Numbered from the stretch's first letter, positions 25,755-36,210 are shown. The stretch is DNA of 64,000 nucleotides from Zongyangia hominis (GCF_014385095.1 NZ_JACRTC010000006.1:62001-126000), one strand, 5' to 3'. A program made the numbers and translations. The notes: generated by a model from the letters alone, not told the origin.

Positions 25755-26017
25755 GCTAGTTTTTCCCGCAGCTCCTTTTTGGGCCAGGGCAAGGCGTGCA
25801 TCCTTCCATTTCCTTTGGCTGGTCCGCCGCCATCAGGGATTTGGGAACGCCTGGGTAAAGCGTGTAATCCTCGCGCCACTCTTTCGGCTCTCAGTTCCCC
25901 TCCCGGCTGTTGCGACGCTGCAAGAATTTTGAGCGCGGCCGGGAGAAGCTATTGTGGGCGGGGGCCTTCCTTTGGCATATCCTCCAAGATTCTGCTCCCC
26001 CCTTCTGTACTTCCTAC
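25755..26017. other. Intergenic stretch without assignable gene
   Basis: Reading frames here (for example 25779-26060) have no ribosome binding site and no family resemblance. The stretch ends in the hairpin at 26018-26053, so it may be a long 3' untranslated region of the methyltransferase gene. Confidence 0.4.
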
Positions 26018-26053
26018 AAAATGCATGAAAGCGGTTGCTTTCGTGCATTTTTC
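26018..26053 (+). terminator. Intrinsic terminator
   Basis: AAATGCATGAAAGC (from 26018) pairs with GCTTTCGTGCATTT around a GGTT loop, with one mismatch, followed by TTTTT. Confidence 0.65.
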
Positions 26054-26185
26054 ATGCTAGGATAAAATTACAAGCGGAAAATAAGCCAAAAAATGCAAAA
26101 TATCTTTGTTAAAATTGCAACAAAAGCCCTCTCTGGCAGGAATTCCGTAGGAAGAAGCGAATGATGATAGAAAGAGGGTATCCTT

Positions 26186-26569
26186 ATGTCAGACATGAAT
26201 TATACGCCGCTGCTGCTGCTCGACAACAGCAACATGATGTCCATCCTCAACCAAGGGGAGTTCAAATGCACCAACTTGAGCTTCGCCGAGGCCAAGGCCA
26301 TTTTAGAAATGCACGACGAATCGGATATCCTGCGTTGTTTTACCGACAATAACATCGAGGAGATCATCTTCCACTACCTGGACATTGCCAAACGCAACTT
26401 TACCTACAAGCACATCCGCAACATGCGGGTGGGGCAGGACGCCATCGTCTTCAAGCTCTACATCACCCCCTCCGAAACCCAGCCTGTGATCCAGGCGGAC
26501 GACAACGTGGAGGCCAAGAAGATTCAAAACGTCTATGTCTATTGCCAGCTGGTTTCCCGCATCAAATAA
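26186..26569 (+). CDS. STIV-B116-like (DUF1874) family protein
   Basis: A 127-residue protein. The order LLLLDNSNMMS (LLNSS-like strand), LSFAEAKAILE helix, IIFHYLDIAKRNFTYKHIRNMRVGQDAIVFKL and a closing YVYCQLVSR strand matches the DUF1874 pattern, in which a helix-rich segment is followed by a conserved G-D/Q-x-A-[IL]-V-F-[RK]-L strand. The family is named for protein B116 of the archaeal virus STIV; bacterial members occur in chromosomes and mobile elements, and their function is unknown. AGAGGG lies upstream of the ATG. It stands alone between two terminators. Confidence 0.6.
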   Translation: MSDMNYTPLLLLDNSNMMSILNQGEFKCTNLSFAEAKAILEMHDESDILRCFTDNNIEEIIFHYLDIAKRNFTYKHIRNMRVGQDAIVFKLYITPSETQPVIQADDNVEAKKIQNVYVYCQLVSRIK

Positions 26570-26580
26570 AAGGAACTGAA

Positions 26581-26614
26581 AAAGCAGCCGCTGATTGAAG
26601 CGGCTGCTTTCTTT
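26581..26614 (+). terminator. Terminator after the B116-like gene
   Basis: AAAGCAGCCGCT-GATTGA-AGCGGCTGCTTT followed by CTTTT. Confidence 0.85.
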
Positions 26615-26659
26615 TCATCAATGTCCTTGGGGACTCCCTCTTCGCGCAAAAGCCTGCGG

Positions 26660-27103
26660 CTATTGCTGTTCTTTTTTCTCCTTGGCCTTTTGGTTTCTGC
26701 GGTAATCGAGATAGCTTTCCAGTATGATGGTCGCCGCTACCTCATCCACCATGTCCTTGCGCTTTTGGCCCCGGATATCGGCCTCATTGAGGATGTCGTG
26801 GGCGGTCACCGTGGTCCTGCGCTCGTCCCACAGCTCCACCGGAACCGGTACGATGTTCTGAAGGAGCTTTGCAAAGCGCTCGCATTTGAGCGCCCGCTCC
26901 CCCACGGTGCCGTCCATATTCTTGGGGTAGCCCACCACCACGTGGGAGATTTGATATTCATCCACGGCGATGGACACCTGCATCAGGACCTTTTTCATGT
27001 CCTTCTCGTGGATGACGCCGATGGGGGACGCCAAAAACTCGGTGCGGTCGCAGGCGGCCAGACCGGTCCTCGCGTCTCCTAAATCAACAGCCATGATCTT
27101 CAT
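26660..27103 (-). CDS. ruvX: Putative pre-16S rRNA nuclease / Holliday junction resolvase-like (YqgF)
   Basis: RNase H-fold protein of 147 residues: KIMAVDLGDARTGLA holds the first acidic residue, VVVGYPKNMDGTVGERA the next conserved segment, LWDERRTT the glutamate, and a C-terminal acidic motif sits in DMVDEVAATIILESYLD. YqgF trims the 5' end of 16S rRNA precursor and is essential in many bacteria. A lysine/glutamate-rich tail extends the C-terminus. The ATG overlaps the end of the upstream phosphatase gene by 4 bp. Confidence 0.92.
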   Translation of the reverse strand: MKIMAVDLGDARTGLAACDRTEFLASPIGVIHEKDMKKVLMQVSIAVDEYQISHVVVGYPKNMDGTVGERALKCERFAKLLQNIVPVPVELWDERRTTVTAHDILNEADIRGQKRKDMVDEVAATIILESYLDYRRNQKAKEKKEQQ

Positions 27104-27777
27104 GCGCGTTTCTCCTCCAGGCTTTCCATCTGCCAGGCTTTGTCGTCGTTGACTTCCACGCCGTCCACATCCAGATGGGAAGCATCGTTATAAAATACCA
27201 CATGGGTATCAAAATTGTCGTCGTATTCTACCAGAGTCACCGAGGTGTTGTCGCACCAGGGCAGTTTGTCCATCTCATCGGGCTCCAAGTGCATAGCCGA
27301 CTGCATGAGGCAGCGAATGGCGCCGCCGTGGGACACCACCGCGATGGTCTTCCCCTCGTTTTCTTTGGCTAACTTCCGGACGGTATCCCGCATCCGCTCG
27401 CATACGTGCTGGATGGGCTCACCGCCGGGGATACAGAGCTTATAAATGTTGTGGTCCCACAGATAGGTTTCCCTCGGATACTTTTTGGGCATGTCGGGCC
27501 AATACTGGCCTTCCCACTCCCCGCCGTTGATCTCCACCACGCCGGGTTCGGTGATCACCGGCAGCCCCTGGCAGGAAGCTACCGCCTGGGCCGTATCCTG
27601 GGCACGGGTCATGTGACTCGCATATACTTTGTCCAGATGCACTGCTTTCATGCGCTCTCCCACCAGCTTTGCCTGTTTTCTGCCGTTATCGGTCAACGGC
27701 AGGTCGGACAGCCCCTGAAAAACATGGGTCACATTGCCCAGCGCTTCTCCATGGCGAATTAAATAAACCTTAGTCAT
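27100..27777 (-). CDS. Histidine phosphatase family protein
   Basis: A 225-residue phosphoglycerate mutase-like phosphatase. The catalytic RHGE (YLIRHGEALGN, residues 6-16) is followed by SDLPLTDNGRKQA, YASHMTRAQDTA with the second arginine, and VVSHGGAIRCLM with the second catalytic histidine. The motif E in NGGEWEG is the proton donor. Members act on sugar phosphates, nucleotides or cobalamin precursors; the sequence does not tell which. It is translationally coupled to ruvX. Confidence 0.9.
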   Translation of the reverse strand: MTKVYLIRHGEALGNVTHVFQGLSDLPLTDNGRKQAKLVGERMKAVHLDKVYASHMTRAQDTAQAVASCQGLPVITEPGVVEINGGEWEGQYWPDMPKKYPRETYLWDHNIYKLCIPGGEPIQHVCERMRDTVRKLAKENEGKTIAVVSHGGAIRCLMQSAMHLEPDEMDKLPWCDNTSVTLVEYDDNFDTHVVFYNDASHLDVDGVEVNDDKAWQMESLEEKRA

Positions 27778-27828
27778 TCTTACAAGCTCCTTTTTTGGCG
27801 TGTTACCTGTATCAGTATATCGGCCCCG

Positions 27829-28743
27829 CTATGCCCAGGGCCGGACGGTTCCCACAATGTCGGAAACTTTCTCAATCTTTTCTTCTTCGAGATAATGTTC
27901 CAGCCCCTCCACGATCTTCACCGGGGCCCAGGGGTCCCAGAACATGGCGGCGCCCACCTGGACGGCCGCGGCCCCCGCCATCATCATTTCCACGGCGTCT
28001 TCCCATTTATCGATGCCGCCCATGCCCACTACCGGGATGGAGAGGGCGTTTGCCACCTGCCAGACCATCCGCACCGCAATGGGGAAGACCGCCGGGCCGG
28101 ACATGCCGCCCACGTTATTTTTGAGTACCGGACGCCGGGAATGGATGTCGATGCGCATCCCCAGGAGGGTGTTGATGAGGCTCACCGCGTCGGCCCCCTC
28201 GCTCTCCACCGCTTTGGCGATGGAAACGATGTCGGTGACGTTGGGGGAGAGCTTGACCATCAGCGGCTTCTTGCAGTATTTCCGCACCGCTTTCACCATG
28301 CCCGCCGCGCCCTCGCAGGAGACGCCGAAGGCGACGCCGCCCTCCTTGACGTTGGGGCAGGAGATGTTGAGCTCGATCATGTCGATTTCCGTCTCGGAAA
28401 GGCGCTCCACCAGACGGCAGTAGTCCTCCACCGTGGAGCCCGCCGCGTTGGCGATGAGCACGGTGTCCTGGGTTTTTAAATAGGGCAGGTCGTTTTCAAT
28501 GAAGCTCTCCACTCCGGGGTTTTGCAGGCCCACGGAATTGAGCATCCCCGACGGCGTCTCCGCGATGCGGGGCGGCGGGTTGCCCAGGCGTTTTTGATAG
28601 GTCATCCCCTTGAGGGAGACGCCCCCCAGCTTGGACAGGGGGTAGAGGTCCTCATATTCCCGGCCAAAGCCAAAACAGCCCGAAGCCGTGATGACCGGAT
28701 TTTTGAGTGTTACCCCCGCGATGTTGACCCGCAGATCAGCCAT
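27829..28743 (-). CDS. pyrD: Dihydroorotate dehydrogenase, catalytic subunit (class 1B)
   Basis: FMN-binding barrel of 304 residues that oxidises dihydroorotate to orotate. It has NPVITASGCFGFG, the SVGLQNPG loop, ELNISCPNVKEGG with the catalytic cysteine, and VPVVGMGGIDKWEDAVEMMMAGAAAVQVG for phosphate binding. Together with PyrK it forms the NAD-linked heterotetramer, as shown by the adjacent, overlapping pyrK. ATG 28743 has GGAGGTGG upstream; the frame upstream is inside pyrK. It is the last gene of the pyr cluster. Confidence 0.96.
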   Translation of the reverse strand: MADLRVNIAGVTLKNPVITASGCFGFGREYEDLYPLSKLGGVSLKGMTYQKRLGNPPPRIAETPSGMLNSVGLQNPGVESFIENDLPYLKTQDTVLIANAAGSTVEDYCRLVERLSETEIDMIELNISCPNVKEGGVAFGVSCEGAAGMVKAVRKYCKKPLMVKLSPNVTDIVSIAKAVESEGADAVSLINTLLGMRIDIHSRRPVLKNNVGGMSGPAVFPIAVRMVWQVANALSIPVVGMGGIDKWEDAVEMMMAGAAAVQVGAAMFWDPWAPVKIVEGLEHYLEEEKIEKVSDIVGTVRPWA

Positions 28744-29515
28744 GGAATACCACCTCCTGTGCGTCAAAGACGGGGCCGTTTTTACAGACGTGGCTGTAAT
28801 TTTCCTCGCCGTCTTTGGTCTTTGTCTTGCAGGCGCAGACAAGGCACGCGCCCACGCCGCAGCCCATCCGCTCTTCCAGGGATACCTGGCACCGGACGCC
28901 GTACTCCTTCGCGAGGGTTGCCAGGGCCTCCAGCATCACCATGGGGCCGCAGGCGTAGATGGCGTTCACATCGCCCTCCATGAGCAGCTCCTTCACCGCG
29001 TCGGTGACGAGCCCCTTTCGTCCATAGGAGCCGTCGTCGGTGCAGACGGTGACGTCGCAGCCAAGGGCTTTCATGTCTTCCTCCAAGATGACCCGGCTTT
29101 TGTCCCGGAAGCCGAGGACGGCCGCAGCCTTAGCGCCATAAGCGGCCGCCGCCTCCACCATGGGAGGGACGCCGATGCCGCCGCCCACAAAGACGGCTTT
29201 CCCGGCCGTCTTTCGCAGATCGAAACCGTTGCCCAGCGGCCCCATCACGTCCATCTCATCGCCCACGCGAAGCTGTGCCAAGTTCCGGGTGCCCTCCCCC
29301 TTGACTTCAAACACCAGACGGAGGGTTCCCGCCGCTCTGTCAATCTGGCAGATGGAAATGGGCCGCCGCAGGGTCACCCCTGGGCAGCGAATATGTACAA
29401 ACTGGCCCGCTTTGGCCTGTTCGGCCATTTCGGGGCACTGGATTTTAAAGTCATAAATGCCGTCGGCGATTTCCTGTCTGCCGACGATGGGAAAGCTCCC
29501 TTGCTGATATTGCAT
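28736..29515 (-). CDS. pyrK: Dihydroorotate dehydrogenase electron transfer subunit
   Basis: A 259-residue ferredoxin-reductase-like subunit that passes electrons from PyrD's FMN to NAD. It has the FAD motif RRPISICQID, the GPLGNGFDL segment, the NAD-binding VFVGGGIGVPPM, and four cysteines of the [2Fe-2S] cluster (MGCGVGACLVCACKT ... HVCKNGPVF). ATG 29515 is placed at the family start, with AAAGGCGG upstream. The 3' end overlaps pyrD by 8 bp. Confidence 0.95.
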   Translation of the reverse strand: MQYQQGSFPIVGRQEIADGIYDFKIQCPEMAEQAKAGQFVHIRCPGVTLRRPISICQIDRAAGTLRLVFEVKGEGTRNLAQLRVGDEMDVMGPLGNGFDLRKTAGKAVFVGGGIGVPPMVEAAAAYGAKAAAVLGFRDKSRVILEEDMKALGCDVTVCTDDGSYGRKGLVTDAVKELLMEGDVNAIYACGPMVMLEALATLAKEYGVRCQVSLEERMGCGVGACLVCACKTKTKDGEENYSHVCKNGPVFDAQEVVFHG

Positions 29516-29682
29516 CCCCACAACCGCCTTTCTTTCGCGCAAAGGGCGGGCCCCGGAGCGCCCTCCTTTGCCCACCCTTTTATTGTAACGGAAACGGAGC
29601 ACCCCCGCAAGGGGCGGCCCCGCCAATTTTGCGCTTGGAACTAGTTCCTTTTTGTAAACATTGCCTTTCGCCCAAACCGCTC

Positions 29683-30612
29683 CTAGAGGGAAGCCTTGCC
29701 GCTGACCGAGACAATGTCGTCCCGCATCCGGATGGCCTCCCGGCGGGCCGCACCGGTAAAGTCCCGCTCGTCGCAGTTTTCCTTCTTCCAAGCGCAAAGA
29801 ATGCCCCGGGAGGAATTGACGATGGCGCCAAGGCCCCGGGCATCAAACGCGCCGGCCACGTCTTTGGCCCCGCCGCCCTGGGCGCCGTAGCCCGGCACCA
29901 GGAAGAAGGTGTGGGGCAGCTTCTTCCGCAGCTCGGCGAGCTGTTCGGGGTAGGTGGCGCCCACCACGGCGCCCACGCCCGAGTAGCCGTATTTGCCCGG
30001 CAAAGCCTTTCCCCACTCCTCGCACATGGAACCCATCACCTCATAGACGGTCCGATCGCCGATGTGCTCATCCTGCAACTCCCCGGAGGAGGGGTTGGAG
30101 GTCTTGACCAGGACGAAGATGCCCTTGTCCAGTTTCTCGCAGACGTTTAAGAGCGGTTTCACACCGTCCGAGCCCAGGTAGCCGTTGACGGTCAGCGCGT
30201 CGCTGCCAAAGGGGGTAAACATCTCCCCTTCCACTTCCACCTCTCCCAGGTGGGCGGTGGCATAGGCCTCCATGGTGGTGCCGATGTCGTTGCGTTTGCC
30301 GTCGGCGATGACGAACATGCCCTTCTCCTTGGCATAGGCCACCGTTTCATAGAAGGTCCTGACCCCCTCCACGCCGTACATCTCGTAGTAGGCAAGCTGA
30401 GGCTTGACCGCCGGCACGATGTCGCACAGCGCGTCGACGAGGGCTTTATTGTACGTCAAAATCGCCGCCGCGGCCCCCGCCAGGTTCTTGCCGTGCCGTG
30501 CAAAGGCCTCCTCTTTGAGGTAAGAAGGCAGGTAGTCCAGTTTGGGGTCCAGTCCCGCCACGGTGGGGTTTTGCGTCGCTACAATTCTTTCAATCAGTCG
30601 GTCCAAAGCCAT
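29683..30612 (-). CDS. pyrF: Orotidine 5'-phosphate decarboxylase (type 2)
   Basis: Makes UMP from orotidine 5'-phosphate. The 309-residue length and the sequence VAGLDPKLDYLPSYLK, VKPQLAYYEMYG and FVIADGKRNDIGTTMEAYATAHLG (catalytic lysine-aspartate network) place it in the longer type 2 family rather than the B. subtilis-type of about 235 residues. The C-terminal GYGAQGGGAKDVAGAF binds phosphate. It lies between pyrC and pyrK. Confidence 0.95.
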   Translation of the reverse strand: MALDRLIERIVATQNPTVAGLDPKLDYLPSYLKEEAFARHGKNLAGAAAAILTYNKALVDALCDIVPAVKPQLAYYEMYGVEGVRTFYETVAYAKEKGMFVIADGKRNDIGTTMEAYATAHLGEVEVEGEMFTPFGSDALTVNGYLGSDGVKPLLNVCEKLDKGIFVLVKTSNPSSGELQDEHIGDRTVYEVMGSMCEEWGKALPGKYGYSGVGAVVGATYPEQLAELRKKLPHTFFLVPGYGAQGGGAKDVAGAFDARGLGAIVNSSRGILCAWKKENCDERDFTGAARREAIRMRDDIVSVSGKASL

Positions 30613-30718
30613 AATATCCTCCCCGGCCGCTTCGCACTCCGGCCGCTCCTTCCTTGTGCCCCGCCGGCGAAGTCATTTTTGACGGAGCTTCCCGCGCCTT
30701 CTCCGGCGCGTGGGGGCG

Positions 30719-32005
30719 TTATCTGCCCCAGTTATGATCGGTAAATACCACATTGCCGCCCAGGATGGTCATCTTCACCTTGCCGGTGAAGGTCCGCCCG
30801 TGAAACGGCGTGTTCTTGCTCTTTCCATGGAGCTTCTCCCGGTCCACCGTCCACCGCTCCTTGGGGTCGAAGATGACGATGTCGGCGGGGTTGCCCTCTC
30901 TGAGGGAATTGTCCCCCAGCTTCATGATCTTGGCTGGATTTAAGCTCATCAGCCGCACCAGGTGGTCGAGGGACAGGATGCCGGTGTCCACCAGCGCCGT
31001 ATAAGAGGCGGCGAAGGAGGTTTCCATCCCCACCACGCCGTTGGGGGCGGTGAGGAAGTCGGCCTTCTCCTCCTCGGTGTGGGGGGCGTGGTCGGTGACG
31101 ATGGCGTCGATGGTTCCGTCGACAAGCCCCGCGATGATTTCCGCCACATCCGCCCGCTCCCGCAGCGGCGGGTTCATGCGGAGGTTGGCGTCCCGGCTTC
31201 TCAGCTCCCGGTCGGTGAGGAGGAAATAGTGGGGCGCCGTCTCACAGGTGACCCGCACACCCCGCCGTTTGGCGTCCCGAATGGTACGCACCGAACCCTT
31301 GGTGCTCACATGGGCGATGTGGATGGCGGAACCGGTGGCCTCGGCCAGCGCGATCTCCCGGGCCGTGACGCTGTCCTCCGAGCTGCGGTCCATCCCCTTG
31401 ACGCCCAGATCCGCCGACACGACGCCCTTGTTGATGATGCCCCCGTCGATGATACCCAAATCCTCACAGTGGCTGATGACCGGCAGACGCAGGGCGGCGC
31501 AGAGCTCCATGCACTCCTGCATGAGCCGGGCGTTCTCCACCGGGCGGCCGTCGTCGGTGACGGCGATGGCCCCTGCCGCCATGAGCTGGGAGAAGTCCCC
31601 CAGTTCTGTCCCCCGCATCCCCCTCGTAATGGTGGCCGCCGGATAGACCTTGGCCTTGGCTCCCGCCGCCTTATCGTAGATGTAGGAGATGATCTCCTCG
31701 CTGTCCACCGGGGGATTGGTGTTGGGCATGCAGATGACCGACGTCACCCCTCCGGCGGCGGCGGCCTCACACCCCGAGAGGATGTCCTCCTTGTGGGTCT
31801 GGCCCGGGTCTCTGAGATGGACGTGCATGTCCACAAAACCGGGGGCCGCCACCATGCCCGTCGCGTCGATGACCCGTTCGGCCAAAGCGGCGTCGATCTG
31901 GGGGTGGACGCCGGTGATGACGCCATGGTCCACCGCCACGTCCATCACCCGGTGCAGGCGGTTTCTGGGGTCGATCACGGTCGCTCCTTTGATGAGCAGT
32001 TCCAT
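30719..32005 (-). CDS. pyrC: Dihydroorotase
   Basis: Class I dihydroorotase of 428 residues that cyclises carbamoyl aspartate. The zinc motif DMHVHLRDPGQTHKED is near residues 59-74, with VISHCEDLG and IHIAHVSTKGS supplying further histidines, and VTDHAPHTEEEK the catalytic aspartate. The start codon overlaps the pyrR stop by one base, so the two are translationally coupled. Confidence 0.96.
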   Translation of the reverse strand: MELLIKGATVIDPRNRLHRVMDVAVDHGVITGVHPQIDAALAERVIDATGMVAAPGFVDMHVHLRDPGQTHKEDILSGCEAAAAGGVTSVICMPNTNPPVDSEEIISYIYDKAAGAKAKVYPAATITRGMRGTELGDFSQLMAAGAIAVTDDGRPVENARLMQECMELCAALRLPVISHCEDLGIIDGGIINKGVVSADLGVKGMDRSSEDSVTAREIALAEATGSAIHIAHVSTKGSVRTIRDAKRRGVRVTCETAPHYFLLTDRELRSRDANLRMNPPLRERADVAEIIAGLVDGTIDAIVTDHAPHTEEEKADFLTAPNGVVGMETSFAASYTALVDTGILSLDHLVRLMSLNPAKIMKLGDNSLREGNPADIVIFDPKERWTVDREKLHGKSKNTPFHGRTFTGKVKMTILGGNVVFTDHNWGR

Positions 32006-32553
32006 CAGCGCGCCTCCTCTTTTTTTACATAAATACTGACTTTGTCCACCCCGTCGCGCTCGCGCATCATGACGCGGATTTCCTCGTTCCGGGAGGTGGG
32101 CACATTCTTTCCAATAAAATCGGGCCGCAGCGGCAGTTCCCGGTGCCCCCTGTCGATAAGCACCGCAAGCTGCACCGCCTCGGGACGGCCCCGGGCCATC
32201 ACCGCGTCCAGCGCCGCCCGGGTGCTCCGGCCGGTGTACATGACGTCGTCCACCAGCACGATTTTGCGCCCGGTGACGTCAAAGGGGATGGAGCTGGTGT
32301 CCTCGATTTGGGCGTCTTTGGGGATATCATCCCGGAAGGGGGTAATGTCCAACATCCCCACCGGGATGCTGCGCCCCTCGATCTCCTGGATTTTGTCCGC
32401 AATCCGCCTTGCAATTTCCCCGCCCCGGGATTTGAGCCCCAGGATGCAGACATTTTCCACCCCGTGGTTTCGCTCGATAATCTCGTAGGTGATGCGCGCC
32501 ATGGCCCTGGCCATGGCCTTTTCGTCCATGATCTGCGCCTTTTCTATGAGCAT
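32005..32553 (-). CDS. pyrR: Bifunctional pyr operon regulator / uracil phosphoribosyltransferase
   Basis: PyrR of 182 residues. The PRPP-binding motif VLVDDVMYTGRSTRAALDA is near residues 98-116, and the N-terminal RITYEIIERNHGVENVCILGLKSRGGEIARRI is typical. It binds UMP and the anti-antiterminator loop in the pyr leader to cause attenuation; the matching loop and terminator are visible upstream at 32798-32828 and 32703-32745. It is the first gene of the cluster. Confidence 0.96.
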   Translation of the reverse strand: MLIEKAQIMDEKAMARAMARITYEIIERNHGVENVCILGLKSRGGEIARRIADKIQEIEGRSIPVGMLDITPFRDDIPKDAQIEDTSSIPFDVTGRKIVLVDDVMYTGRSTRAALDAVMARGRPEAVQLAVLIDRGHRELPLRPDFIGKNVPTSRNEEIRVMMRERDGVDKVSIYVKKEEAR

Positions 32554-32702
32554 CCAGCCGCCTCCTTTCCCGTTAATTTCTGAATGTTGCTCTGTCTTTT
32601 CCGCCCCGGTGCTGGGTGGGCCCCAAATCGCGGCCCCATGACGGGCGGTGGGGCATCATCGCGCCCGCGGCCGCATTCCCGGCCCTCCCCCTCGCAGCCC
32701 CC

Positions 32703-32745
32703 GGCAAAAGAAAAATCACCATACCGCACCGCCGCGGTATGGTGA
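32703..32745 (-). terminator. Attenuator terminator of the pyr leader
   Basis: Minus-strand stem TCACCATACCGC / GCGGTATGGTGA (plus 32716-32727 and 32734-32745) followed by TTTTTCTTTT, 150 bp upstream of pyrR. Confidence 0.85.
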
Positions 32746-32797
32746 ACAATGTCGATGGTGAGCGTGGGGACCTTCCCCGGCACTCCTTCCTTCCATA

Positions 32798-32828
32798 CCT
32801 TACCGGCCTCACGGGACCGGTTTCAAGG
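32798..32828 (-). promoter_or_regulatory. PyrR-binding loop
   Basis: The minus strand reads CCTTGAAACCGGTCCCGTGA then GGCCGGTAAGG, which forms the bulged stem and G-U-C-C-x-G-x-G-A-G-G loop recognised by PyrR. It lies between the promoter and the attenuator. Confidence 0.85.
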
Positions 32829-32915
32829 CGTATGAGCTCCGCCAATCTGGCGGGACCTAAGGCAATAGATTGCTTTGTCGTACTGCAAACTAAACAAAAA
32901 AATCTTCTTTTTCTT

Positions 32916-32944
32916 ATTCTATATCACCAGGGAAACCCTGTCAA
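32916..32944 (-). promoter_or_regulatory. Promoter of the pyr operon
   Basis: Minus-strand TTGACA (32939-32944), 17-bp spacer and TAGAAT (32916-32921). With the leader elements this accounts for most of the 458-bp gap between pyrR and lysS. Confidence 0.85.
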
Positions 32945-32968
32945 TACGAAGAACGCACTCGCGTAGAA

Positions 32969-33002
32969 AAAAGCAGGGAATCGGATGGATTCCCTGCTTT
33001 TT
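32969..33002 (-). terminator. Terminator after lysS
   Basis: AAGCAGGGAATC (32971-32982) with GATTCCCTGCTT (32988-32999); T runs on both strands, 10 bp past the lysS stop. Confidence 0.85.
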
Positions 33003-33011
33003 GTTGCATTT

Positions 33012-34661
<1,650 letters not shown>

Positions 34662-34676
34662 TCATTTGATGATGGA

Positions 34677-35156
34677 TTATTTGGTGATCTCCAAAATCTC
34701 AAACTTGAGCAGTCCCACAGGCGCCTCCACCTCGACGATGTCGCCTACCTTGCGTCCCAGCAGCGCCTGGCCCACTGGGGATTCGTCGGAGATTCTGCCC
34801 GCCACCGGATCGGACTCGGTGGAGCCGACAATCTGGTAAACGACTTCTTCATTATATTCCAAATCCATGGCCTTTACCTTGGAACCGATGCCCACATGTT
34901 CATTGGTCAGCTCTTCCTCATCCAAGACCTTGACGTTTTTGAGCATGGCCTCCAACTGGGCGATTCTCGCCTCCACAAACGCCTGCTCGTTCTTCGCCTC
35001 ATCGTACTCGCTGTTCTCGGACAGGTCGCCGAAGGAGAGGGCCACTTTGATCTTTTCCGCTATATCTTTCCGTTTGACCGTTTTGAGCTCTTCCAGCTCG
35101 TTTTCCAGCTTTTTGAGTCCCTCATCAGTCAATACCATTTGTTTTTGTGCCGCCAC
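34677..35156 (-). CDS. greA: Transcription elongation factor GreA
   Basis: GreA of 159 residues rescues backtracked RNA polymerase by stimulating transcript cleavage. The N-terminal coiled coil has the tip residues [22 protein letters not shown] (acidic D and E at the tip), and the C-terminal domain has [41 protein letters not shown]. The start is GTG at 35156 with AGGAAG upstream. The gene pairs with lysS. Confidence 0.97.
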   Translation of the reverse strand: MAAQKQMVLTDEGLKKLENELEELKTVKRKDIAEKIKVALSFGDLSENSEYDEAKNEQAFVEARIAQLEAMLKNVKVLDEEELTNEHVGIGSKVKAMDLEYNEEVVYQIVGSTESDPVAGRISDESPVGQALLGRKVGDIVEVEAPVGLLKFEILEITK

Positions 35157-35234
35157 AGTGCATCTTCCTTTCGTTGTCTGGCCTTTCCTCAGACCACGAC
35201 AATATTTGTATTATAGGGGAACAAACGTGCTCTG

Positions 35235-36185
35235 TCAAGCCCTGACAGTACTTTCCTCCGCCCGGCGGAGGGCCGTGTCCCCCTGTCTTTCCTTCTCTTC
35301 CATTTTTGCCAGATACATACTGACATCCCCAAGGGAAACGTCGTTGTCTCCCACCCTGCAACGGTCGATGGGGAGGGTGGAAAGTTCCCGCTGCCCGCAC
35401 ATCTGCCACAGCGCCGCCAAAAAGTCCCCGTCGGCGATCATGGGCGGCTTGAGGGCCAGGATGTCCTCGGGTATTTGCTGATGAAAACCGTTAATGACCC
35501 TTGCGTGTCCCGCTACCTCCACCCGGTCCACCGTGACGATGGGCGGTGAAATTTCCGCGCTATGCCGGTCGGTGAGCCCGTGGGGAGCATAGACGATGGC
35601 GCAGCGGTAGGCGTCGTCCTGGTTTTGAGAGACGAGGACCGAAGCGCCGTAGGTTTCCATCATCTCCTCCGCCACCCCATCGTACATGGCCTGGTTGCGG
35701 GTGACGACCCGCACCACCGAGGCGTACCGGATGGCCTGCCGGACAAAGGGAACCGCGCTCCCCCGCAGATCCACCACGCCGATGGATTTGCGGTAAAGGG
35801 GCAGGGGCGACTGCTGGATGGTCTGCAGGACAAACTGACGGGCCACCTGGTCGGCATACTCCCACACCGGCAGCCGGGAAAGCCCCAGCTCCTCGGGCGG
35901 CGTGATCTGGCGAGGGAGCACCAGCATCCGGCCCGCCCGGCCCGCCATTTCGGCGATCTCCTCCCAGTCCATATCGGAAAGGCTGCCCGACCAAGTGATG
36001 ACCGCAAACCTTATTCTATCCCGTTTTACATATTCTATTTGCGCCTGTTTCCTCTCAAAGAGACGGCGCCATGAAAAGCGCGCCCTTTCCTCAGGGCGCT
36101 GAGCCGTCAGCACCACAAAGATCACGTCCACCTTCCTTCTTCCCCGCCCTGCCTGTCCCAGGGTGCTTTGGAGCGTTTGCACCAC
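35235..36185 (-). CDS. Conserved hypothetical protein, Rossmann-like middle domain
   Basis: Not recognised. The 316-residue soluble protein has a basic N-terminal part (KVDVIFVVLTAQRPEERARFSW) and a middle section RKSIGVVDLRGSAVPFVRQAIRYASVVRVVTRN that reads as beta-alpha-beta, as in dinucleotide-binding or sorting-type folds. A YGASVLVSQNQDDAYRCAIVYAP stretch follows, like the substrate domain of a dehydrogenase, but no catalytic motif is clear. It follows the ctpA terminator and precedes greA by 79 bp in the same direction. A role in cell division or sporulation is conceivable from position only. Confidence 0.6.
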   Translation of the reverse strand: MVQTLQSTLGQAGRGRRKVDVIFVVLTAQRPEERARFSWRRLFERKQAQIEYVKRDRIRFAVITWSGSLSDMDWEEIAEMAGRAGRMLVLPRQITPPEELGLSRLPVWEYADQVARQFVLQTIQQSPLPLYRKSIGVVDLRGSAVPFVRQAIRYASVVRVVTRNQAMYDGVAEEMMETYGASVLVSQNQDDAYRCAIVYAPHGLTDRHSAEISPPIVTVDRVEVAGHARVINGFHQQIPEDILALKPPMIADGDFLAALWQMCGQRELSTLPIDRCRVGDNDVSLGDVSMYLAKMEEKERQGDTALRRAEESTVRA

Positions 36186-36210
36186 TATCCTATGGGGAAA
36201 AGAAGGAAAA

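Noticed and set aside
26035..26063. TTGCTT-N17-TAGGAT as a promoter for the B116-like gene
   Set aside because: These bases form the 3' arm and tail of an intrinsic terminator hairpin, which explains them better.
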